From Acidobacteriota bacterium (GTDB taxonomy: Bacteria; Acidobacteriota; UBA6911; RPQK01; JADFOI01): a DNA stretch of 6,453 nt. This document shows positions 1-5,522 of the stretch, piece after piece (the first letter of the stretch is position 1; every line of letters begins with the position of its first letter). The DNA is taken from the NCBI GenBank assembly GCA_027295745.1, contig JAPUKI010000224.1:1-6453 (forward strand). Direction: 5' to 3'. The notes beneath the pieces were generated by a model. That model saw only the letters and a program-made list of their open reading frames with translations. It was not told the DNA's origin and ran no database searches. The position numbers and the translations under genes were made by a program.

Positions 1-978
1 AGAGAGGCACAAGAGGAGACCGGCCCCGTCTCCAGCGGGTGTGCGTCGGACTTGTGTGGATCTGACTTCACAATCTCCGCCAGCAAAGAGGAAGCCCGCC
101 GTGAGGACCTGATTGCCGCCATTCTCCGCAAGGCAGGTGTAAAGAAGCACTTCGATAGTTGCCGGAAGGAAATCTGGGATTCGTGGCTGAAAGAACCTGT
201 CTTCCGACTCTTCCCGGAGACTGTCTCCACTTTGAAGCAACTCAAAGAATCCGGATTTCTCCTGGGGGCGGTCTCCAACTGGGAACCGAGACTGCTCGAG
301 CTGTGTGAGAACCTGGGAATAGGCCGTTATTTCGACTTCATGTTGATTTCCGAGACTCAAGGATACGCCAAACCGGGAATACGACTCTTTGAGCTGGCCT
401 TGGAACGAGCCGCAACTCGGCCGGAGAAAGTCATACACGTGGGGAATGATGCGGTGGAAGACATCCAGCCCGCGGAGTCGCTGGGTATTCGTGCAGTCCT
501 CCTCCAGCGTAATGGCTCCCAAGGAATGGGTCATTCGCCGTGGATTCCCTCGCTGAAAGAGGTGCTGCCTCTTGCCAGGGCCTCGGCCTGGATTCGTGGG
601 AGGGTGGTGAGTGGTACGGGTGAGGCAGCTGCTTTCACCAGGCTGCCATGGGTCCGGGAACAGGTGGCAAGTGGGTTCCACTTTAAGCCATTCCCGGGTA
701 CTCTCAATCTGCGGTTGGAAAGGGCAGAGGACCTGGCAATTTGGAAGGAGCTGCGCAGCCAGCCCGGCCAGATTCTGGAACCGGAGAAGGGTTACTGTGC
801 GGCGCGGTGCTATCCCGTTAGCGTGGAAGGACAGGTTTCGGGTGCCATTGTGCTTCCGGCAGTTCCCTCCTATCCGAACAACGTGGTTGAGTTGTTGGCC
901 CCGGTTAACCTCCGCGAGGCGCTGGGGCTGGGCGACGGTGGAGCGGTCACTATCGCCCTTGTCCCGCCTGCGAGGTGA
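1..978 (+). CDS. HAD-family phosphatase fused to a DUF120 (CTP-dependent riboflavin kinase-like) domain, 5' partial
   Basis: The frame is open to the left edge. A TTG at 52 is the first possible start in view, but the HAD nucleophile motif (DxD) is missing, so the true start almost certainly lies upstream. Visible HAD-IA (REG-2/HDHD3-like) parts are a helical C1 cap, motif II (VSNW, Ser codon at 274), motif III (AKPG, Lys codon at 370) and motif IV (HVGNDAVED, 436-462). From about 595 to 975 a second domain of about 127 residues matches DUF120, the archaeal RibK fold: RGRVVSGTGE, then KPFPGTLNL (685-711), then CYPV, then VVELLAPVNLREALGL and a final DGG. Archaeal RibK makes FMN from riboflavin and CTP. 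The pairing suggests a phosphatase/kinase acting on one flavin or ribityl pathway, but the substrate of either half is inferred. The DUF120 part is divergent: SGxGEGxYF reads SGTGEAAAF, and the usual PERTHY stretch is PAVPSY. Domain assignments are fairly secure; activity is not. Confidence 0.8.
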   Translation, partial: REAQEETGPVSSGCASDLCGSDFTISASKEEARREDLIAAILRKAGVKKHFDSCRKEIWDSWLKEPVFRLFPETVSTLKQLKESGFLLGAVSNWEPRLLELCENLGIGRYFDFMLISETQGYAKPGIRLFELALERAATRPEKVIHVGNDAVEDIQPAESLGIRAVLLQRNGSQGMGHSPWIPSLKEVLPLARASAWIRGRVVSGTGEAAAFTRLPWVREQVASGFHFKPFPGTLNLRLERAEDLAIWKELRSQPGQILEPEKGYCAARCYPVSVEGQVSGAIVLPAVPSYPNNVVELLAPVNLREALGLGDGGAVTIALVPPAR

Positions 979-1030
979 GAGGGGGCCGCGAGGTAATGAG
1001 GAATTGAAAACGCACTTTTGTCGAAAGGCT

Positions 1031-1417
1031 ATGGTTCAACAGCACGGCCAGAGCAACGTCGGGTGCCTTCTTACTATTATGGTGCTGCTTGTCCTCGGTT
1101 ACGGGGGTTACAAATTTGGCCCTCCACTGGTAGACAATTTCCAGCTCAGGAATTCAGTGAATCAAATAGCCCAATACAGCGCGGCTGGGGTCCTATCTGA
1201 AACCAAATATGCTTCCCGCGGGCGGCCGGGATCGATTGAGGAGATTGAGGAGGCAGTTGTGATAGAGGCCAGGGAGCTGAGAATACCATTGCTCACGGAG
1301 AACATCAGCGTGCAGAAAGGAGGAAATGCCGTTTTCATTACTGTGGAATACACGGTGCCCATCTATGTGTTGGGGCGAATTGTTAATTGGCAGTTCAGAT
1401 TCACCGGACAGAACTGA
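1031..1417 (+). CDS. Small single-pass membrane protein, DUF4845-like
   Basis: This is a 128-residue protein of unknown function. Residues 10-27 (VGCLLTIMVLLVLGYGGY) form one hydrophobic helix, followed by KFGPPLVDNFQ and a soluble C-terminal part of about 95 residues that ends in beta-like segments (NAVFITVEYTVPI, NWQFRF). A helix followed by a Pro-Pro and a short alpha/beta tail resembles DUF4845-type proteins, sometimes linked to pilus or secretion genes; this is a resemblance by eye only. The start is uncertain. ATG 1031 has its purine run (AAAGG) only 2 bases away, which is too close. TTG 1004 has GAGGT at 990-994 with a better 9-base spacing and would add nine residues. The frame is also open upstream across the preceding gene, but that stretch reads as a shadow. 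It sits 52 bases after the HAD-DUF120 gene and 11 bases before the PLP enzyme, so it is probably co-transcribed with both. Confidence 0.65.
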   Translation: MVQQHGQSNVGCLLTIMVLLVLGYGGYKFGPPLVDNFQLRNSVNQIAQYSAAGVLSETKYASRGRPGSIEEIEEAVVIEARELRIPLLTENISVQKGGNAVFITVEYTVPIYVLGRIVNWQFRFTGQN

Positions 1418-1428
1418 TACCGATCGGG

Positions 1429-2514
1429 ATGAAAATTCATGATTTGGAAACACCCGCCTTAGTCGTCGATCTGGACACGATGGAAAGAAACCTGCAACAC
1501 ATGGCCGATTATTGCCACAGGCACGGCCTCAATCTTCGACCTCACACCAAAACCCATAAAATCCCTCAACTCGCCAAGAAGCAGATGAAGTTAGGAGCCT
1601 GTGGAATCACAGTAGCCAAAGTTGGTGAAGCGGAAGTCATGACTCAAGAAGGTCTGGATGATCTCATGCTGGCCTATCCTCTCTTTGGAGCTGCCAAAGC
1701 TCTTCGTTTGGGTGTGCTTCTGGAAAGAGCCCGCATCACTGTCTCTCTTGACTCTGAAGAATCCCTGAGCTGGGTTGCCCAGGCCGCCAACGGGAAATCG
1801 ATCGATGTGTTAGTCGAGATCGATTTGGGCATGAGGCGCTGTGGGGTGAGGCCAGGAACAGGTGCAGTTAAACTGGCGCGGTTGATTGATTCTACAGCAA
1901 GGCTTCGCTTTCAGGGGATCATGTTTTACCCGGGGCATCTTCGCCCCGATTGGAATGGCAACACTCGAAGATTGGAACAGTTAACTCTGGATCTCCAGCG
2001 CCAGTTGGATCTCTTTGAAAAGGAGAAGATCCCGGTTCGCCGGGTCAGTGGTGGGAGCACTCCCTCAGCCTTTCACTCACATTGCATAGAGGGTCTGACC
2101 GAGATACGTCCGGGCACGTATATCTTTAACGACCGCAACACCATTGAAGGGAAGACCTGCAGCAGGGAAGACTGTGCGGCCACTCTATTGACTACGGTGG
2201 TCAGTACGGCAGTTCCCGGCCAGGCCATCATTGACGCGGGCTCAAAGACCTTCTCCAGTGACCCGCTCAGACCCGGTGAAAAGCGAGGTTTCGGTCTAGT
2301 GAAGAACTATCCGGAGGTCCAGTTCTTGAGTATGAATGAAGAACATGGTTATTTAAAGGTTCCAGCTGAGGTCAAACTGGAGGTTGGTCAGTCTGTTGAA
2401 ATCATCCCCAATCATATCTGCGCAACTGTCAATCTGCATGAGGTCATCTTCGGCTATCGGGGTGAGGAAGTTGTGGAATCGTGGATCGTCAAAGCGCGTG
2501 GGAAGATCCGTTAA
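1429..2514 (+). CDS. D-threonine aldolase / D-serine dehydratase-family PLP enzyme
   Basis: This 361-residue protein belongs to the fold-type III PLP enzymes (alanine racemase-like N-terminal barrel plus C-terminal beta domain), a family that cleaves D-threonine to glycine and acetaldehyde or dehydrates D-serine. The N terminus shows LETPALVVDLDTMERN, and RPHTKTHK at residues 37-44 carries the Schiff-base lysine, probably Lys41. Barrel segments follow (VEIDLGMRRCGV; GIMFYPGH; SGGSTPS; EIRPGTYIFND). Near the end PNHICATVNLH places His329 and Cys331 where eukaryotic D-serine dehydratase binds zinc, so a metal-dependent enzyme is expected. The length is usual for the family. ATG 1429 is chosen because homologues begin just before the LETPALVVD segment; a TTG at 1387 would add 14 unlikely residues and overlap the preceding gene. 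There is no strong ribosome site, which fits translational coupling across an 11-base gap. The family is clear; which D-amino acid (or D-threo-3-hydroxyaspartate) is used cannot be read from sequence. It has no signal peptide, so it is cytoplasmic. Confidence 0.88.
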   Translation: MKIHDLETPALVVDLDTMERNLQHMADYCHRHGLNLRPHTKTHKIPQLAKKQMKLGACGITVAKVGEAEVMTQEGLDDLMLAYPLFGAAKALRLGVLLERARITVSLDSEESLSWVAQAANGKSIDVLVEIDLGMRRCGVRPGTGAVKLARLIDSTARLRFQGIMFYPGHLRPDWNGNTRRLEQLTLDLQRQLDLFEKEKIPVRRVSGGSTPSAFHSHCIEGLTEIRPGTYIFNDRNTIEGKTCSREDCAATLLTTVVSTAVPGQAIIDAGSKTFSSDPLRPGEKRGFGLVKNYPEVQFLSMNEEHGYLKVPAEVKLEVGQSVEIIPNHICATVNLHEVIFGYRGEEVVESWIVKARGKIR

Positions 2515-2654
2515 ACAGGAATATGTGGGATGTCCCCATCTTTCTGGGTTGCTATTTGTCCTTTTATTGGAGACCATTAGTTTGATGTTTCTGCCAAGTA
2601 TCCGCCTGGTTTGTGGTGTGCCCGATTCACCCTTCCACCGTTGAGGAGAGCAAG
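2515..2654 (+). other. 140-base spacer upstream of rpiB
   Basis: No convincing gene lies here. A short ORF crossing it is a frame shadow of the preceding gene's end. GGGATGTCCC at 2527-2536 is palindromic but too tight to fold as a terminator, and no T-run follows. TTGTCC at 2556-2561 could be a -35 box, but no good -10 lies 16-18 bases downstream. The spacer is the widest gap before the rpiB-pgl-GH15 group and so the likeliest place for a separate promoter, which is inference. Confidence 0.4.
2643..2648 (+). promoter_or_regulatory. Ribosome binding site of rpiB
   Basis: GAGGAG lies 6 bases before ATG 2655. It decides the start against an in-frame upstream codon at 2613, which lacks such a site and would add 14 residues ahead of the conserved MRIAVGADHAGF. 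Confidence 0.75.
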
Positions 2655-3107
2655 ATGCGCATTGCCGTTGGGGCCGATCATGCAGGTTTTCCCTTGAAAG
2701 GCCAAGTTCTTGAGTTGCTCGAAAAAGAGGGACATTCGGTTGTGGATCTTGGGACGCACAGCACCCGGTCGGTAGATTACCCGGACTATGCACAGGCCGT
2801 GGGCGAGTCAGTGGTCAAGGGAGAGACCCAGGTTGGGATTCTTCTCTGCGGCAGTGGTGTGGGGGCCAGCATTGCGGCCAACAAGGTGGCGGGTATTCGG
2901 GCTGCCCTCTGTCACGATGTGTTCTCAGCCCGCCAGAGCCGCGAAGATGATGATGCCAATGTTCTCTGTCTGGGCCCCCGCGTGATCGGTCCAGCGCTGG
3001 CCCTGGAGTTGATTCGTGCTTTTCTGGGGGCGCGTTTTTCCAAGGCCGAGCGGCATTTGCGCCGACTGGAGAAAGTAGCGGAATTGGAGAAAAGACTCAA
3101 GGGGTGA
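2655..3107 (+). CDS. rpiB: Ribose-5-phosphate isomerase B
   Basis: This 150-residue enzyme interconverts ribose 5-phosphate and ribulose 5-phosphate in the non-oxidative pentose phosphate pathway; the RpiB/LacAB family also includes allose-6-phosphate isomerases. The N terminus MRIAVGADHAGF carries Asp8 and His9. DYPDYA lies at 41-46, the catalytic LLCGSGVG loop holds Cys65, and ANKVAGIRAAL binds the phosphate end. The length is typical. One residue is unusual: the family SRxHNDxNVL motif reads SREDDDANVLCLG here, so the position of E. coli RpiB His99, used in ring opening, is Asp98 (codon gat). His9 remains. The gene starts at an ATG with a good GAGGAG site and is followed 31 bases later by pgl, so the two are very likely co-transcribed and supply pentose phosphate metabolism in the cytoplasm. 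Family assignment is very secure; the catalytic effect of Asp98 is unknown. Confidence 0.95.
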   Translation: MRIAVGADHAGFPLKGQVLELLEKEGHSVVDLGTHSTRSVDYPDYAQAVGESVVKGETQVGILLCGSGVGASIAANKVAGIRAALCHDVFSARQSREDDDANVLCLGPRVIGPALALELIRAFLGARFSKAERHLRRLEKVAELEKRLKG

Positions 3108-3138
3108 GGGTTTTCGGAAATACTAGTCAAAAGAAGCC

Positions 3139-3912
3139 ATGAAATATCAGGGAAAGGAGTTAGTGGTCTGTCGTGACGGGGAGGAACTGTGCCAGCAGGC
3201 AGCAGAGCGGATTGTTCGGCTGGCTGGAGAGGCCGTCTCAGCCACCGGTAGATTCACGGTGGCGCTATCAGGAGGCACCACTCCACAACGACTTTATTCC
3301 CTGTTGGCCAGCGACCAATTTCAACCGTTGATGGCATGGTCAAAGGTACACTTCTTCTTCGGCGATGAGCGTTGCGTTCCTCCCGATCATCCCGACAGCA
3401 CTTATGGCATGGTACGAGTGGCTCTTCTGGCTCCGGCTCCTATCCCCTGGGAGAACGTTTACCCGATTCTGACCGAGAAAGGGGATGCTCAGAGCGTAGC
3501 CGCTGAGTATGAGAAGACGCTCAGAACCTTCTTTGGTCTGACTGAGGGCCAGAAACCTCGCTTTGATCTGATCTTGCTGGGCATGGGAACGGATGGACAT
3601 ACGGCTTCTCTTTTTCCAGGGAGCACCGCTCTCGAAGAAAGTGGGCGACTGGTGACCGCAAATTACGTCGAGAAGTTGCAAGCCCATCGCATCACACTCA
3701 CCTTGCCCGCCATTAACCAGGCAGCCAATATCATCTTCTTGATCTCAGGCCAGTCCAAGGCCTCAGTTTTGAAAGAGGTGCTTGAGGGTCAGGACCAGCC
3801 GATGCGCTTGCCCTCACAGCGCATCGCGCCAGTGGAAGGCAAGCTCCTTTTCATGGTAGATCAGGCTGCCGGAAGCAAGCTAGTCAATCCAGACGGGAAT
3901 GGCGCTCTGTGA
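3139..3912 (+). CDS. pgl: 6-phosphogluconolactonase (DevB type)
   Basis: This 257-residue cytoplasmic enzyme hydrolyses 6-phosphoglucono-delta-lactone to 6-phosphogluconate, the second step of the oxidative pentose phosphate pathway. It carries the standard signatures of the glucosamine-6-phosphate isomerase/6-phosphogluconolactonase fold. These are VALSGGTTPQRLY for the phosphate loop, FFFGDERCVPPDHPDSTYG, LLGMGTDGHTASLFPGS with Asp152 and His154 at the active site, and HRITLTLPAIN. The GDERCVP and DGHTASLFP forms favour lactonase over NagB. The length is normal for the family. ATG 3139 has only a weak purine stretch (AAGAAG) upstream, but the reading frame and homology fit. It follows rpiB by 31 bases and precedes the GH15-like gene by 48, which points to one operon. 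The partner dehydrogenase zwf is not in this window. Confidence 0.95.
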   Translation: MKYQGKELVVCRDGEELCQQAAERIVRLAGEAVSATGRFTVALSGGTTPQRLYSLLASDQFQPLMAWSKVHFFFGDERCVPPDHPDSTYGMVRVALLAPAPIPWENVYPILTEKGDAQSVAAEYEKTLRTFFGLTEGQKPRFDLILLGMGTDGHTASLFPGSTALEESGRLVTANYVEKLQAHRITLTLPAINQAANIIFLISGQSKASVLKEVLEGQDQPMRLPSQRIAPVEGKLLFMVDQAAGSKLVNPDGNGAL

Positions 3913-3927
3913 AGCTGCCCACTACGC

Positions 3928-3943
3928 CACACTCACGAGTGTG
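3928..3943 (+). other. Small perfect hairpin between pgl and the GH15-like gene
   Basis: CACACT-CACG-AGTGTG forms a perfect 6-bp stem with a 4-base loop, ending 4 bases before the ribosome binding site of the next gene. No T-run follows, so it is not an intrinsic terminator. It could tune translation or mRNA stability between the two genes; that is inference, and chance is possible for a stem this short. Confidence 0.4.
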
Positions 3944-3947
3944 ATTG

Positions 3948-3953
3948 AAGGAG
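3948..3953 (+). promoter_or_regulatory. Ribosome binding site of the GH15-like gene
   Basis: AAGGAG lies 7 bases before ATG 3961. It is the strongest Shine-Dalgarno sequence in the window and fixes the start of the following gene. Confidence 0.8.
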
Positions 3954-3960
3954 ACAAGAT

Positions 3961-5304
3961 ATGCCTGTAAGTGGTAAGGAATTGAGCCAACTCAACGACC
4001 AGCTGTCGCACCATATGCAAATCATTCTGAAATGCACTTTGCCTTCAGAAAAGTATGGCCGGCTGTTGCTGGCCTCTCCACCAGAATCAAGATACCCCTA
4101 CATCTACCCCAGAGACACAAGTTGCGCTGTGCAGTGGCTCCGTCGGGTGGCAGGTTCTTCCCTTGGCTATGACATAGGACCTCAGGCCCTCGAGTTGATG
4201 AAGTCCACGGCCCACTTCATGAAAGATATCGCTTCTGATGGTGGCAAGTGGGGACAGCGCTACAGCATAAAAGGAGAAGATAAGAGTATCTACAAGCAGG
4301 AAGATAACGTCGCTCATGGGATTTCCATTTTGTGTAACTACCTGCTGTCGGCGCGAAGATTGCAAAAAGAGATCGATGACCTGGAAGGCTTTCTGAGTTG
4401 TATCGACAATGCTCTGAGATACAGTCTTGAGAATCTTTACCATAAAGAACTCAATCTGTTCCGTTCCACGACTGCCATTCATGAGTCGTTACTTGAGGAG
4501 GGTTACACCTGCTGGGTGAACTTTTCCTTTCTCTATGCTTATTCCCTGGCTGTTGAGGTCGCCAGTAAGATTGATCAGAAGGGAATCCTCTCCAGTACCC
4601 ATCTGAACTTTCGGAAGCACTTTCTCCATAGCATCAGTGAACTGTTTATGTCCGGCCACAGGTTTGTCCGCCGCATCGACCCCAATGGATACATGGACAT
4701 GAGACCTGATTTCACCCTGCTTTCCCCCTTCTATTACGGTTTCTCCCACTACAAAACTGAGTTGCTCAACAGTGTCCGTTTCCTGGAGAAGCAACTCTGG
4801 GATCCGGAATTCGGCATGATTATGCGGTATCTTCCTTTCCACAAAGACTTTGCCACCCATGTCCATGCTGGGAATGGTCCCTGGCTGCAATACACGGCTG
4901 TTTTGGCCCAGTTTCATTTCTGGTGTGGAAACACCGAGGAGGGTGACAAACTTCTTCAAACGATGGATCGATACAAAGGCGAAAACGGAGAGCTCCCCGA
5001 GCATCTTTCAACCTGCAAGAGATTTGAAGAGTTCATGGAAAGAGAATGGCAAACCGGGATCGATTTCGAGAAGGAGTTCCACAAGCCCATCTTGTCGGAC
5101 GACTGTCAGTTTGACACCATCCTGGAAGAGGCCAACAACATGGCTCGCTCTTATGAGCAGACGGCCAAGCAGTGCATGGTCCGGGATGACGCTCACTCGG
5201 AAGGGGGCTACATCCAGTTTGCCGCCCCGCTCATGTGGACGCACGTGGAATACGCTCGCGCACTGATGTTTCGGGCCAAAGACTGGTGGAAAGTCTCGAG
5301 CTAG
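3961..5304 (+). CDS. GH15-like (glucoamylase-type) alpha/alpha-barrel glycoside hydrolase
   Basis: This 447-residue protein resembles glycoside hydrolase family 15, whose members release glucose from the ends of alpha-glucans or cleave trehalose or glucodextran by an inverting two-Glu mechanism. Matching features are YPYIYPRDTSCAV near the N terminus (Arg51-Asp52, like the substrate-binding Arg-Asp of glucoamylase), DGGKWGQRYSIKG (Trp97, Arg100, Tyr101), GNGPWLQYTAVL, GELPEHLS with Glu347 as likely base, and AAPLMWTHVEYARAL near the end. The segment expected to hold the acid, usually QxDE, reads KQEDNVAHG (Gln113, Glu114, Asp115, Asn116), so the canonical Glu position is Asn unless Glu114 serves. 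It lacks the N-terminal beta-sandwich of many bacterial GH15 proteins and is therefore compact. It also lacks a signal peptide, so it should act in the cytoplasm on glycogen, maltodextrin or trehalose. The 48-base gap after pgl suggests that released glucose feeds the pentose phosphate route. Fold confidence is moderate to good; activity and substrate are unproven. Confidence 0.72.
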   Translation: MPVSGKELSQLNDQLSHHMQIILKCTLPSEKYGRLLLASPPESRYPYIYPRDTSCAVQWLRRVAGSSLGYDIGPQALELMKSTAHFMKDIASDGGKWGQRYSIKGEDKSIYKQEDNVAHGISILCNYLLSARRLQKEIDDLEGFLSCIDNALRYSLENLYHKELNLFRSTTAIHESLLEEGYTCWVNFSFLYAYSLAVEVASKIDQKGILSSTHLNFRKHFLHSISELFMSGHRFVRRIDPNGYMDMRPDFTLLSPFYYGFSHYKTELLNSVRFLEKQLWDPEFGMIMRYLPFHKDFATHVHAGNGPWLQYTAVLAQFHFWCGNTEEGDKLLQTMDRYKGENGELPEHLSTCKRFEEFMEREWQTGIDFEKEFHKPILSDDCQFDTILEEANNMARSYEQTAKQCMVRDDAHSEGGYIQFAAPLMWTHVEYARALMFRAKDWWKVSS

Positions 5305-5319
5305 CGCGGGTGTCCAGGA

Positions 5320-5386
5320 AGGCCAAGCTCTTCGTTCTCCGCGCCCTTCGGAACTTCCCCGAACTTCCGAAGAGCTTGTGCGGCCT
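5320..5386 (+). repeat. Overlapping inverted repeats in the 3' spacer of the GH15-like gene
   Basis: An 11-bp perfect inverted repeat pairs 5324-5334 (CAAGCTCTTCG) with 5368-5378 (CGAAGAGCTTG); AGGCC/GGCCT can extend it past a small bulge. Inside, a 7-bp perfect inverted repeat pairs 5347-5353 (TTCGGAA) with 5365-5371 (TTCCGAA), and GAACTTCC occurs twice (5351, 5361). The inner and outer stems share 5368-5371, so they exclude each other. No T-run follows on either strand, so it is not a standard intrinsic terminator. It may protect the 3' end of the upstream mRNA or act as a switch; both ideas are inference. Confidence 0.55.
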
Positions 5387-5482
5387 CGATCTTGACCTAC
5401 CTGAATACCCGCCAACAGAATCCCTAAATGAAACCTGCAAGTAACACTGGTCTCAGCTGTCCCCACCTTTCCCTTCATTCGT

Positions 5483-5488
5483 TATAAT
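5483..5488 (+). promoter_or_regulatory. Probable -10 box for the STN-HEAT gene
   Basis: A perfect TATAAT sits in a locally AT-rich stretch. No clear -35 lies 16-18 bases upstream (the region is TCCCCA-like), so it would depend on an activator or an alternative sigma contact. Transcription would begin near 5495, leaving about 28 bases before ATG 5523 but only about 6 before ATG 5502, which favours the later start. A second, weaker pair (TTGACC at 5392-5397, CAGAAT at 5416-5421, spacing 18) lies further upstream. Confidence 0.4.
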
Positions 5489-5522
5489 AGATTCAGAAGT
5501 CATGACCTTCCTGAGATCAAAA

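Noticed and set aside
436..462. Asn instead of Asp in HAD motif IV (HVGND) as a sign of a dead phosphatase
   Set aside because: GN forms with a following Asp are common in active HAD-IA enzymes, and acidic residues remain at the next position and at the end of the motif.
611..1030. Long upstream extension of the small membrane protein in the same frame
   Set aside because: It lies inside the well-supported DUF120 coding frame and its translation is rich in Arg and Trp with no family signature, as expected of a shadow.
2527..2536. GGGATGTCCC as a terminator stem after the PLP enzyme gene
   Set aside because: The two arms leave a 2-base loop that cannot fold, and alternative pairing gives only 4 bp without a T-run.
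4489..5004. 171-residue minus-strand ORF opposite the GH15-like gene
   Set aside because: No family motif was seen, and the + strand carries conserved GH15 motifs across the same region.
5235..5444. 69-residue + strand ORF overlapping the end of the GH15-like gene and the hairpin region
   Set aside because: It overlaps a real gene by 70 bases, has no ribosome site and no recognisable motif; part of it encodes the inverted repeats.
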